A DNA stretch of 64,000 nt from Gammaproteobacteria bacterium (GCA_010027845.1 RGUL01000001.1:1-64000); one strand, 5' to 3'. Positions 53,394 to 62,031 are shown, counted from the stretch's first letter. Made by a program: numbers and translations. The notes: generated by a model not told the origin, from the letters alone.

Positions 53394-53708
53394 TCACTCG
53401 TCCGGCGCGATCGTGACGCGCAGACCCGCGAGCGCCTCGGTCATGTCGATTTGGCAGGACAGTCGCGAGGTTTCTTTGTGATGCGCGAGTTCGTTGAGCA
53501 GTTCACGCTCGTCGGACATCGGCGCGGGCAGGCGCGACACCCAGGAGGGATCGACGTAGATATGGCAGGTTGCGCACGAACACATGCCACCACAGATCGC
53601 GGCGATGCCATAGTCGAGCTCGCGCAGCGTCTCCATCACCTTCACGCCCGTCCGGGCCTCGACGTCATGTTCTTTGCCATCGCGATCGATCACTTTCAAA
53701 AGAGTCAT
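53394..53708 (-). CDS. Adrenodoxin-type 2Fe-2S ferredoxin
   Basis: A 104-residue electron carrier. ATG 53708 makes an ATGA overlap with the thiamine-kinase-like gene; the longer track ORF is wrong. Cluster ligands are CGGMCSCATC (C-x5-C-x2-C) plus the distal Cys in RLSCQIDMTEALAGL; HIYVDPSWVSRLPAPMSDERELL is typical of the adrenodoxin/putidaredoxin group that serves P450 or Fe-S assembly. Its partner is unknown, and its place in a thiamine operon is unexplained. Confidence 0.92.
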   Translation of the reverse strand: MTLLKVIDRDGKEHDVEARTGVKVMETLRELDYGIAAICGGMCSCATCHIYVDPSWVSRLPAPMSDERELLNELAHHKETSRLSCQIDMTEALAGLRVTIAPDE

Positions 53709-54550
53709 GGGCCAATCCTGCGATCCGTTTTCGAGGGGTGCGTAGTTTGCCCTCGCGCCTCGACGAGCGCCAGCCACAGCGCGTCCAGCGAGCGCCTGGC
53801 CATCACCAACGCATCGAGCCGCCCGGCCGGATCGTCGATCGCCGGCAGCGCAGCGCACCATTCGAGCAGCAAGGGCCTTAATTCCACGGCATCGGCACCC
53901 GCTGCGATCTGCAAACCGGCGAGATCCTCGAAGGCGTGGCCGACGTGCGCGTACTCCCAATCGAGCAACGACAACGACCCGTCGCCACGCACCAACACGT
54001 TGTGCGGACCGAGATCGCTATGTACTAAGCAACGCTCGCCCGCGCGCGACCAATCGTAGCGCGTCAATCCGACGCGTGCCGCAACGCAATCCGGCGCCAA
54101 GCGCGCCGCTGCCGATTGATCGACGGCGAGCAGTCGGTCTTGCAACTCGGCGATTCGCTGATCGAGCGCCAGCGTCGGAATTTCGAGGCTCGACTGTACG
54201 CCACGCAACGCATCGAGTGCGGCGCGCATCACCCGACGACGCGCAGCACTGCGCCACCAAAGATTTTCCAATGCTGCGCCGTCGACGAACGGCATCCAGA
54301 CGACGCCGGCTATGGGATCGTGATGCAATATTGGCGGCGCGAGCCCGACGGCAGCCGCCAAACTTTGCGCCCGCACTTCGACGCTCGGATCTGCGCCGAG
54401 ACTTTTGGCGAACTCGTCGGGCGCGTGCTCGCGCCGCACGAGATCACCCATGGGGTGCGCGACGCGATAGACGCGATTGACTCGCCCCGCCTGCAGCGGA
54501 ATGCGCGGCGCATCGACGGGCAACGATTCCGGACTTAGCCCGCCCGCCAC
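53705..54550 (-). CDS. Aminoglycoside/choline kinase-fold phosphotransferase, likely thiamine kinase
   Basis: A kinase of about 281 residues. The 436-codon track ORF merges it with antisense-frame sequence of pnuT; GTG 54550 (VAGGLSPESLPVDAPRIPLQAGRVNRVYRV) overlaps pnuT by 16 nt and is the best start, though a nearby TTG is possible. Brenner motif CLVHSDLGPHNVLV and metal motif LLDWEYAHVGHAFEDLAGL mark the choline-kinase/ThiK fold. The setting (TPP riboswitch, thiamine receptor, PnuT-like permease) argues for phosphorylating imported thiamine. Confidence 0.75.
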   Translation of the reverse strand: MAGGLSPESLPVDAPRIPLQAGRVNRVYRVAHPMGDLVRREHAPDEFAKSLGADPSVEVRAQSLAAAVGLAPPILHHDPIAGVVWMPFVDGAALENLWWRSAARRRVMRAALDALRGVQSSLEIPTLALDQRIAELQDRLLAVDQSAAARLAPDCVAARVGLTRYDWSRAGERCLVHSDLGPHNVLVRGDGSLSLLDWEYAHVGHAFEDLAGLQIAAGADAVELRPLLLEWCAALPAIDDPAGRLDALVMARRSLDALWLALVEARGQTTHPSKTDRRIGP

Positions 54551-55134
54551 GTCCGTAACCACGATCGCAGCCCGAAGATGGCGATCACGAAGTAGATGGC
54601 ATACAACATCGATACGAACGCGAGTCCCTGCGCGGCGTACAAAAAGAACGACACCGCATCGACCACCAGCCAATAGACCCAATTCTCGAGCACCGCGCGC
54701 GCCACCATCCAAGTGGCGAGCAGACTGACCACCGTTACGCCGGCATCGAGCATCGGCCAGGCCGCACCATTCGCCGCGAGCCACGGTGCCGCCGCGAACG
54801 CGACGATGACGGTCGACAGCAGCGCGGCCACGTGCCACCGCCAAGGCCACACTGTGATCGCCACGGGCTCGCCGGACTCGCGCGTCCAGTGCCAAAAACC
54901 ATAGACGGCCATGAGCACGTAGGCACCTTGCAAAACCGCTTGCAACGGTAACGCCGCGCCCGCCGCGAGCACCGCCAAAATCGCCGACGACACACCACCG
55001 CACACCCAAGCCCAACGACTGCGGCGGATGACGAGCAAGGCATAACCAATCCCCGCTGCGACGGCGATTTGCTCAGCCAGGGAACTCGCTCGCAGTTGCT
55101 GCAAAAACGAGTCGAACGTCGGTGCGTCGATCAT
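54535..55134 (-). CDS. pnuT: PnuC-family permease, likely thiamine transporter (PnuT)
   Basis: A 199-residue, seven-helix PnuC-type facilitator. The family signature ENWVYWLVVDAVSFFLYAAQGLAFVSMLYAIYF is intact, and YGFWHWTRE is the substrate-site WxxW-like segment. PnuC members import nicotinamide riboside or, in TPP-controlled operons, thiamine; the latter is favoured here by the upstream riboswitch. ATGA overlap with the receptor gene. Confidence 0.85.
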   Translation of the reverse strand: MIDAPTFDSFLQQLRASSLAEQIAVAAGIGYALLVIRRSRWAWVCGGVSSAILAVLAAGAALPLQAVLQGAYVLMAVYGFWHWTRESGEPVAITVWPWRWHVAALLSTVIVAFAAAPWLAANGAAWPMLDAGVTVVSLLATWMVARAVLENWVYWLVVDAVSFFLYAAQGLAFVSMLYAIYFVIAIFGLRSWLRTWRAG

Positions 55135-57191
55135 CGCAACTCGACGCGCACGGACAGCCCGATCTGACGCGGGTCGGCCTGTTGGACGTACAACTTATCG
55201 GGATAGTCCGGAGGCTCGTTACCGAAGAAAAAACCTCGCTGTGCGTAGGTCCGATCGAGCAGATTACGCACCCAAAGACTCGCCTCCCAACGATCCCGCG
55301 CACGACCGATGCGGGCGTTCACCAAAGTACGCGCGACGGCACGCTGATCGTGACTGTCGGAGAAATAGAACGCCGATTGCCGCTGCGCATCGAACCGCGC
55401 GAAATAACCCGTCGGCTGTCGGTATTCGAGCTCGAAGCCCGCCTGCAGCCGTGGCGCGTGCGCCTGATCGCGCCCGGAGAGATCTCGTGCGCCATTGCGA
55501 TATTCCAAAAATCGCGCGCGCAACACACCGAGCGTCGTGCCGACCGTCCAACGCTCATTGAGCGCCACGCGCAGCGTACCCTCCAACCCGACGTTCGCAC
55601 CGCGCGCTGCGTTATCGGTCAAATAAATGAAACTGAGCGGATCACCCGGATCGACTTGGACGGAGGTTGACACTTGTTGTCGTGCGCGGCGCATGTGGAA
55701 CAACGCAACTTCTGCGCGCCACGCGCGCGACGGATCGAAAGACTTCCAACCGAGTTCGACAGAATTCAATAATTCCGCATCGAAGCGGCGTTTCGCTGCA
55801 GGAACAACCGCGCCGATGTTGAATCCCCCGCCTTTGTAGCCGCGGGCGACGGCCAAATAAAAGCGCTCGCTCGCGACCGGCGCATACGACATCGACAAGT
55901 TGCCGCCGTGCATCGTCTCGGAGGGCGCGACCGCCGTGCCGTCGCTGTCGTCGTAACGCGTCGAGCGCCGTTCGATGCGGCCGCCGCCTTGCAAAGTCCA
56001 GCGCGTGGCGAACGTCCATTGCACATCGGTGTAGGCGGCCGTGGTGTCGGCACGATAGCGACTCGTCAACGCGCGATAGATGTCGCCATCGTACAAATCG
56101 AGTTGATCGTTCGACTCGGTCATTCGCAAGGCATAAACACCGCCCAACCAACGCAACGAATCGTCGCGCTGCGCTAGCCAGCGCAGATCCTGCGACGTCG
56201 TGCGGTGACGACGGAAAAAGCGCGACGTGAAATCGTAACTGCGGTCGTGGCCCCAATCACCGTCGAAGGAATAAACGATATCGGCGTCGGTCACCGCCGT
56301 GGTGCTGCGCAGATCGAACCGCTCGCCTGCACGATCCACGGTCACCGATAAGCCACGCGAACGTTGCCGATCGCGACCCGGCTTGTCGGATTGCGTGACG
56401 CGCGAGTTGTCGATCGAAAACGCATCGAAACCGTTGTTTTGCTCGACCCACAAACTCGCGACGTCGATGCGCCAACGCTCCGCCGGCAAATAACGCCAAC
56501 GCCCGCGCAAGGTCGTCTCGTCGAGTCCGTTGGTGTCGCTACGATGTAGGAACGCGTTGTCGCGAAACCCGTCGCTGCGAAATTTTTGTGCGACGACCCG
56601 CCAGTCAGCGCCGTCACTCGCCACGAGACCGAACCCGCGCGTGCTCGCGGCACCGCCGTCGACTTGCAGGCGCATCGTCGGCGCCGCATCGGGCGCCGCA
56701 TCGGGCGCCGCGGTGACGACGTTGAGCAAACCGGCGAGCGCGTTCGCACCTAGCGTCGTACCCTGCGGCCCGCGCAGCACTTCGACTTGTGCGACGTCGA
56801 TCAACGTCGCCGGCATCCCGATTCCCGAGAAATCCATGCCGTCGATCAAAAATCCCACCGATGGATTCGGGGCACCTTGCCATTGATCGGTCTCGCCGAT
56901 GCCGCGCAATTGGAAATATCGCGGCCGCGAGGTACCGGACGCCCAATTCAGGTTCGGCACGAGCGCCAACACGTCTTGCAGATGCTGAACGCCCGCCTGC
57001 CGTAAAGTTTTTGCATCGAGCACGGTCGTGCTCGCGGTGACATCGAGATCGGCGCTGCGACGCAACGATGCAGTGACAACCACTTCCTGCAGCGCCTCTT
57101 CGCGAGAGGTTTGCAGATCGGCAGCGCGCGCGACAGCAGCCGCGCCAGCGAACACCACGAACAAAGAAATAAGATGGAATCGACGACTCAC
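55131..57191 (-). CDS. TonB-dependent outer-membrane receptor under TPP control (putative thiamine receptor)
   Basis: A 686-residue receptor. Start GTG 57191; signal peptide MSRRFHLISLFVVFAGAAAVARA; TonB box LQEVVVTAS; plug with FLIDGMDFSGIG and VEVLRGPQGTTLGANALAGLLNVVT; a beta-barrel ending LYVQQADPRQIGLSVRVELR. The substrate is inferred: a TPP aptamer directly precedes it and a PnuT-like permease follows. The plug carries a short APDAAPDAAP repeat. Confidence 0.9.
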   Translation of the reverse strand: MSRRFHLISLFVVFAGAAAVARAADLQTSREEALQEVVVTASLRRSADLDVTASTTVLDAKTLRQAGVQHLQDVLALVPNLNWASGTSRPRYFQLRGIGETDQWQGAPNPSVGFLIDGMDFSGIGMPATLIDVAQVEVLRGPQGTTLGANALAGLLNVVTAAPDAAPDAAPTMRLQVDGGAASTRGFGLVASDGADWRVVAQKFRSDGFRDNAFLHRSDTNGLDETTLRGRWRYLPAERWRIDVASLWVEQNNGFDAFSIDNSRVTQSDKPGRDRQRSRGLSVTVDRAGERFDLRSTTAVTDADIVYSFDGDWGHDRSYDFTSRFFRRHRTTSQDLRWLAQRDDSLRWLGGVYALRMTESNDQLDLYDGDIYRALTSRYRADTTAAYTDVQWTFATRWTLQGGGRIERRSTRYDDSDGTAVAPSETMHGGNLSMSYAPVASERFYLAVARGYKGGGFNIGAVVPAAKRRFDAELLNSVELGWKSFDPSRAWRAEVALFHMRRARQQVSTSVQVDPGDPLSFIYLTDNAARGANVGLEGTLRVALNERWTVGTTLGVLRARFLEYRNGARDLSGRDQAHAPRLQAGFELEYRQPTGYFARFDAQRQSAFYFSDSHDQRAVARTLVNARIGRARDRWEASLWVRNLLDRTYAQRGFFFGNEPPDYPDKLYVQQADPRQIGLSVRVELR

Positions 57192-57279
57192 CTACTCCCT
57201 CCGCCGGTACTAACCGGATCAGGTTCTACGGGTTCGCTGCCCCATGCAGCGTCTCAGGCCGGTCGGCCACCCCAAGGTT
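57190..57279 (-). promoter_or_regulatory. TPP (thi-box) riboswitch overlapping the receptor ribosome-binding site
   Basis: On the minus strand: CCTTGGGGTGGCC, CGGCCTGAGACGCTGC (the CTGAGA core), CCCGTAGAACCTGATCCGGTTAGTACCGGCGGAGGGAG. These are the two conserved halves of the TPP aptamer (GGGGTG...CTGAGA and ACCTGATCTGGATAATACCAGCG-AGGGA). The terminal GGAGGG doubles as the Shine-Dalgarno for GTG 57191, so binding of TPP should hide it: translational repression. Confidence 0.95.
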
Positions 57280-57339
57280 GAGCGCGGATTCTCCCACCGA
57301 ATCGGGTAATTGCAAGGCTCGTGTACAATCCGGCTCGCC

Positions 57340-58245
57340 ATGGCCCGCTCGATCCGCGTGTTTCAAGTCGATGCTTTCTCGCGCCACTTGTTCACCGGCA
57401 ACCCCGCCGGCGTGGTGCTCGGCGCCGAAGCGCTCACCGACCACGAAATGCTCGCGATCGCTCGCGAACTCAACAATGGCGACACGGCGTTCGTGCTGCC
57501 CGCCGACGGGCCCGATCACGACGTACGCGTGCGCTTCTTCACGCCGCGCACCGAATCGGGGTTCGTGGGTCACGCGACCGTGGCCACGCAATACGTGTTG
57601 TCGCGCGAACCCGGGCGCCCAAAGAATTCCCGCCAACGACAAAAGGCGGGCGTCGTCGACGTCGAGATTCGTGGCGAGGGCGACGATCGACGCGTCGCGA
57701 TCCGCCAGTCGACGCCACCGCTCGGCCGCGAACTGAACGAGCGCGAGCGTCTCGCGGTACTCGACGCCCTTGCGCTCTCGAGCGCTGATCTCGATCCACG
57801 CTGCCCGATGGGTATCGTCGGCGGCGCAGGTAATCGGTTGTTGATCGGCGTGCGCGGCCCCGGTCAATTACGACAAATGAAGCCCGACATGAATCGGCTC
57901 AACACGCTCTCCGCGCAGCTTGGCGTGTCGGGGCATTTCGTGTTCACCCTCGATGCGCAAATCGAGGGTTGCCTCACCCTGTCGCGGATGTTTTGTCCCG
58001 CGATCGGAATTCCGGAAGATCCGGTCAGCGGCAACGCCCACGGTTTGCTCGGGGCTTTTTTACTGCACCACGGCTTACTGCGTCGCGAGGGCGATCGCGC
58101 CGTATTTTCCGGCGCCCAGGGGCAATTCATGAACCGCTCGGGACGAGTGGATGTCGAACTCGAATTCGGCGACGACGGACTCGCGGGCGTGTGGATCGTC
58201 GGGAGTGCGGTGATGGTGTTCGAGACGACGATCACGCTGCCTTGA
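57340..58245 (+). CDS. PhzF-family isomerase/epimerase
   Basis: A 301-residue protein with the DAP-epimerase-like fold in two halves. Start ATG 57340 (MARSIRVFQVDAFSRHLFTGNPAGVVLG). Motifs: TGNPAGVV, SGFVGHATVAT and PEDPVSGNAHGLLGAFLL. At the position of the catalytic Glu of PhzF (usual SETAFV) this protein reads NGDTAFV, that is, Asp. The physiological substrate is unknown. The 3' end overlaps the next gene by 14 nt. Confidence 0.88.
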   Translation: MARSIRVFQVDAFSRHLFTGNPAGVVLGAEALTDHEMLAIARELNNGDTAFVLPADGPDHDVRVRFFTPRTESGFVGHATVATQYVLSREPGRPKNSRQRQKAGVVDVEIRGEGDDRRVAIRQSTPPLGRELNERERLAVLDALALSSADLDPRCPMGIVGGAGNRLLIGVRGPGQLRQMKPDMNRLNTLSAQLGVSGHFVFTLDAQIEGCLTLSRMFCPAIGIPEDPVSGNAHGLLGAFLLHHGLLRREGDRAVFSGAQGQFMNRSGRVDVELEFGDDGLAGVWIVGSAVMVFETTITLP

Positions 58246-58504
58246 TACGCGCGCGCAAATCGAGCAAGTGCACGATCAGCGCGAGCGTCAAGCAGACCGC
58301 CACCGCCTCCCGCTCACCCTCGAGCGCGAACCCCACCGCGGCCATCAACGCCCCGCCCGAGGCCAAGTTCCAAAGAATTTCCGCCGGTCGCAGTCGCGAT
58401 CGACCACTGCGCCAGCGCCAATAAAACCACACGGCCTCGAGCCCCACGAAAGCGACGAGCCACAACACGGTCCGCCCGTCGAACCAATCGAGCATGGATG
58501 GCAT
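58232..58504 (-). CDS. Small membrane protein of unknown function downstream of bchP
   Basis: A protein of 90 residues (ATG 58504; ATG 58495 also possible) with three likely helices: RTVLWLVAFVGLEAVWFYWRW, EILWNLASGGALMAAVGFAL and EAVAVCLTLALIVHLLDL. No family recognised. It starts 14 nt after bchP on the same strand, so it is probably the last gene of bchG-lhaA-bchP. The track ORF of 163 residues runs back into bchP and is too long. Confidence 0.65.
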   Translation of the reverse strand: MPSMLDWFDGRTVLWLVAFVGLEAVWFYWRWRSGRSRLRPAEILWNLASGGALMAAVGFALEGEREAVAVCLTLALIVHLLDLRARIKAA

Positions 58505-58518
58505 TACACCGTGCGCGG

Positions 58519-59712
58519 TCAGGTCGGCGCGAGACCCAGCAAATGGGCGAGATCTTTGAAAAAGACGCGTACATGGGCGAGGGGCTGTGCGCGCACCAAT
58601 TTCTTGTGCATGTACGCCTGCCACGTCAGCCGCTGCACGTCCGGGTCCCGACACATTTTGACGAATCGCTCGCGCCGCGCGTCGTTGACGTACCAAAAAC
58701 GCTGTAGCAGGCCGAGCACCCAAAACACCCGACCGTGATCAGCGAGGAAGCGGCGACGCGCCGCGCGCAACGTCGCGGGATTGCCGGTATGCAAAAAATC
58801 GTCGAGCGCATCGGCACACATGCGCCCCGCGGCCATCGCGTAATAAATGCCTTCGCCCGAGGCCGGCGCCACGACGCCCGCCGCATCGCCCGTCACCAAC
58901 ACGTCACGGCCATCGTCCCAGCGCCGACGCGGTCGCAGCGGAATCGGCGCGCCCTCTCGGCGCAGCACTTCCATACCCTCCAGCCCTGAGGCGCGACGCA
59001 AGGCAGTCACGGCGTTACGAATCGAGAAGCCGCGACGCGCCGTGCCGGCACCCGCGCTGATGGTCTCACCGTGCGGAAAAATCCACGCGTAGAAATCCGG
59101 CGACAACTCACCACGGTAGTACACGTCGCACCGCGCACCGTCGTATCCGGCTTGCAACCCTTGCGGCGCACGGAGGATTTCGTGATACGCATACACGAAC
59201 GGTACGTCGTCTTTGCTCGACAGACACTGCCGTGCAACTTCGGAGCGCGCACCGTCGGCGCCGAGCACCGCGCGCGCACGCACGCTGCGCACCGCCCCAC
59301 CCTCATCGTGCGCTTCGAAATGTACGATCGCCTCATCCTCGGCATCGCGCGACAAGCGGATGAAGTTGCCGTTACAACGCGTCGCACCGCCCTGCTGCGC
59401 ACGCTCGCGCAACCATTCGTCGAATACCTCACGATCGACCATGCCGACGAAGCCACCGTCGATCGGCATGTCGACGGCGCGATCGCTCGGCGAAATCATG
59501 CGTGCCGAAGAAATCTTGGCGACCAGCAAATGATCGGGAATCGCGAACTCTTCGATCAAGCGTGGCGGAATAGCGCCGCCGCAAGGCTTGATACGACCGG
59601 CGCGATCGAGCAACAACACGCTCCAACCTTTGCGCGCAAGATCGTCAGCAGCCGTGGCCCCCGAAGGCCCACCGCCGACTACCACGACATCGTATTGATC
59701 GGTGAGTCGCAC
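58519..59712 (-). CDS. bchP: Geranylgeranyl reductase (bacteriochlorophyll tail reduction)
   Basis: A 397-residue flavoprotein that reduces the geranylgeranyl tail of bacteriochlorophyll a to phytyl. Start GTG (VRLTDQYDVVVVGGGPSGATAADDLARKGWSVLLLDR), containing the dinucleotide-binding GGGPSG. Further: IKPCGGAIPPRLIEEF, GADGARSEVAR, YAWIFPHGETISAGAG and VTGDAAGVVAPASGEGIYYAMAAGRM, all characteristic of BchP/ChlP. It lies 21 nt after lhaA. Confidence 0.95.
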   Translation of the reverse strand: MRLTDQYDVVVVGGGPSGATAADDLARKGWSVLLLDRAGRIKPCGGAIPPRLIEEFAIPDHLLVAKISSARMISPSDRAVDMPIDGGFVGMVDREVFDEWLRERAQQGGATRCNGNFIRLSRDAEDEAIVHFEAHDEGGAVRSVRARAVLGADGARSEVARQCLSSKDDVPFVYAYHEILRAPQGLQAGYDGARCDVYYRGELSPDFYAWIFPHGETISAGAGTARRGFSIRNAVTALRRASGLEGMEVLRREGAPIPLRPRRRWDDGRDVLVTGDAAGVVAPASGEGIYYAMAAGRMCADALDDFLHTGNPATLRAARRRFLADHGRVFWVLGLLQRFWYVNDARRERFVKMCRDPDVQRLTWQAYMHKKLVRAQPLAHVRVFFKDLAHLLGLAPT

Positions 59713-59733
59713 GATGACTACTCCCCGCGACCC

Positions 59734-61055
59734 TCAGGCCGCGTAAGCCGGAACGTCGCCGTCGTCGTCGGAACCCGATTCGAGTTGCGACAGACGCACG
59801 GCAAACACGGTGGCGAGCACGAATAACAGCGCTTCGCCGACGAACACCAAACCGTACGCAATGGGCACCGAACCGAATAAGGCGCGACCCAAATCAACGG
59901 CTGCGGTCGACAGAATTCCGCCCAACCCGAACGCAACCGCCTGTGCGGCACCCCACAAACCCATGCGCATTCCTTCGCGCTCGCCGCGCCCGCGACCGAC
60001 CAAGCCCATCATCGAACCGATCGCAGCGACGGCGTAGGCGCCGTTCGCAAGGCCGAGTGCGAACACCACCGGCTTCAATAAATTGGCGGGATGCAAAAAT
60101 CCGATGACGGCGAGTGTCACCAAGGCGAACGCCGAGGCGATGCAACCGAACAAGGTCCACACTCGCAACGAACCGATGCGGGCGGTCGCGCGATTGGTGC
60201 AAAGAATCGCCACCACGAACATACCGAGCAACACGCCGGAGTTTTGCGTACCGGAGAGTTGTGTCGTTTGACCGGGTGTCAGACCGAATATGGCACCGGC
60301 GAAAGGCTCTAAGATCAAATCTTGTGCGCTGTACGCGAGCATCGACACGAAGATGAAACTCGTCAGGCGTCGTGAATGCGGCTCCGCCCACACTTCGCGT
60401 AACGCCGCGCGAAAATCTTGTTGCGCGTGTTCGGCCGTCGCGATGCCCTGTTCCGCCGCATTCGACGGCATCGCTTCGTGCCGTGATTCGACGCCCCAAC
60501 TGGCCAATAGCGTGACACCCAGAGCCGCGATGGCGATGCCCGCGGTCGTTGCGATCAGGCGCGGCAAAGAAAACGGATCGAGCAGACGCCCCGCGATCAC
60601 GCTCGTGACGATGAAGCCCGCAATCATCATCAACCAAGTCACCGTCGCCGCAGCCGCCAGACGCGGCGACGCAATAGAGCCGTGCCCGCCGCACCCACAC
60701 CGAAGCCGATGACGACGAACGCCAGTACCGCGAGTGCGACACCCAACCAAAGATTCGACACCATCAGCATGGTCGCGGTCGATGCGAGCACGCCGCCCAA
60801 ACCCAAAACGGCGACACCGCCGATGATCCACGGCGTGCGCCGACCGCCGAGATCGGAGCTGTAACCGAATCGAGGACGCACGACTTGGACGAAATAATGC
60901 AGCGCAACCAATAAGCCCGGCAGAATCGCCGGCAGCGCGAGCTCGACGACGATCACGCGGTTGAGCGTGGAGGTGGTGATCACGACCAGCGAGCCGATCG
61001 CCGCTTGTACGAGTCCGAGCCTCAAGATCCCCAGCCAACCGAGCGTGCGGTTCAT
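59734..61055 (-). pseudogene. lhaA: LhaA/PucC-family light-harvesting assembly protein, split by frameshift
   Basis: An MFS-like membrane protein (BCD family) that helps build light-harvesting complexes. The N-terminal part is in frame 60639-61055 (MNRTLGWLGILRLGLVQAAIGSLVVITTSTLNRVIVVELALPAILPGLLVALHYFVQVVRPRFGYSSD) and breaks after GVGAAGTALL; the rest is in frame 59734-60680 (AAAATVTWLMMIAGFIVTSVIAG...). Family members have about a dozen residues between these blocks; here only about 14 nt remain, so 20-25 nt seem lost. The break lies in a perfect 9-bp inverted repeat. Real lesion or assembly error. Confidence 0.88.
60643..60671. repeat. Perfect 9-bp inverted repeat at the lhaA break
   Basis: CGTCGCCGC (60643-60651) and GCGGCGACG (60663-60671) flank an 11-nt loop exactly where lhaA changes frame. 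A strong GC hairpin could cause deletion during replication, amplification or assembly. Confidence 0.8.
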
Positions 61056-61975
61056 ACGATCACCTGCGCGGAGAGATAAAAACTACGCACCGCCAGCGCA
61101 CTGACCAACATGCCGAGCACATACAGCGGCACGCCGACCGCGTTGTACCAAACATCACGCTCGACGGGACGTGCGAGAAAGCGTCGCATCAATACGAACT
61201 GCGCCAATAACAACGCCGTGATCACCGCGGCGTGTACGGGTCGATCCCACTCGATCAGTAGCGCGATCACGGCGACTTGCGCCACAGACATCACGACGCA
61301 GGCGAGTAAGCCGGCGCGCTCGATGCCGAGTTGCACCGGTAACGACGCGACACCCATGCGACGATCGCCCTGCACGGACTTGAAATCGTTGAGCGTCATG
61401 ATGCCGTGCGCTCCGAAACTGTAGAGCGCAGCGAGCGCGAGTAAGCGCAGATCCGGTGCCGCACCGGTCATAACCAACACCGCGGTGATCCACGGCAAAC
61501 CTTCGTACGCGAGCGCCACGGCCGAGTTGCCGAGCCAGCCGTTACGTTTCAAGCGCAACGGCGGTGCGCTATACGCCCACGCGAGCGCGAGTCCGATCGC
61601 CGCCGCGCCAAACACCCAAATGCCGAGCGCGTAGGCGAGCAACAACGACACGCCGGTCCACCAGACTGCGATGTAAAGACCCCAACGACCGGGCATACGG
61701 CCCGAGGGAATCGGTCGCTGTGGTTCGTTGATGGCGTCGACGTGGCGATCGAACCAATCGTTGGCTGCTTGGCTGGTGCCGCAAACCATCGGCCCGGCGA
61801 GAATCAATCCGAGCACGATGAAGGGCCAATGACCGGCCGGATCGACACCACTCGAAACGATGCCGCACAGAAACGCCCACATGGGCGGAAACCACGTGAC
61901 GGGCTTCAAAAGCTCCAGCATCGCCGGCCAAGCGGGACGCCGCTGGATCACTAGGCCGTATGCCGGGCGTGCCAT
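61052..61975 (-). CDS. bchG: Bacteriochlorophyll synthase (esterification of bacteriochlorophyllide)
   Basis: A 307-residue UbiA-type prenyltransferase with about nine helices that attaches the isoprenoid tail. The prenyl-diphosphate motif is SQAANDWFDRHVDAINEPQRPIPSGRMPGRWGLY; the second Asp-rich loop is LNDFKSVQGDRRMGV. The core starts at LELLKPVTWFPPMWAFLCG; ATG 61975 adds about 19 residues before an internal Met, and either could be used. ATGA overlap with lhaA. Confidence 0.95.
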   Translation of the reverse strand: MARPAYGLVIQRRPAWPAMLELLKPVTWFPPMWAFLCGIVSSGVDPAGHWPFIVLGLILAGPMVCGTSQAANDWFDRHVDAINEPQRPIPSGRMPGRWGLYIAVWWTGVSLLLAYALGIWVFGAAAIGLALAWAYSAPPLRLKRNGWLGNSAVALAYEGLPWITAVLVMTGAAPDLRLLALAALYSFGAHGIMTLNDFKSVQGDRRMGVASLPVQLGIERAGLLACVVMSVAQVAVIALLIEWDRPVHAAVITALLLAQFVLMRRFLARPVERDVWYNAVGVPLYVLGMLVSALAVRSFYLSAQVIV

Positions 61976-61981
61976 GGACCG

Positions 61982-62010
61982 AAAATATCCATGACACCTT
62001 GATATGTCAA
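61982..62010 (-). promoter_or_regulatory. Sigma70-type promoter for bchG
   Basis: On the minus strand TTGACA (62010-62005), a 17-nt spacer, and TATTTT (61987-61982). The start point would fall at or within a few bases of the annotated ATG, suggesting a very short leader or use of the downstream Met. Confidence 0.7.
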
Positions 62011-62022
62011 TTTAAGTTTACA
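62005..62022. promoter_or_regulatory. PpsR/CrtJ operator TGT-N12-ACA
   Basis: TGTCAATTTAAGTTTACA matches the TGT-N12-ACA consensus exactly. It overlaps the -35 hexamer of the bchG promoter and lies 9 nt after the ppsR stop. An extra TGACA at 61992-61996 forms TGACA-N8-TGTCA with it. Confidence 0.85.
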
Positions 62023-62031
62023 AAGGCGCCG

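Noticed and set aside
54551-55015. N-terminal extension of the thiamine-kinase-like ORF to 436 codons
   Set aside because: The extension is an alternative frame of pnuT; kinase homology begins only after the pnuT stop.
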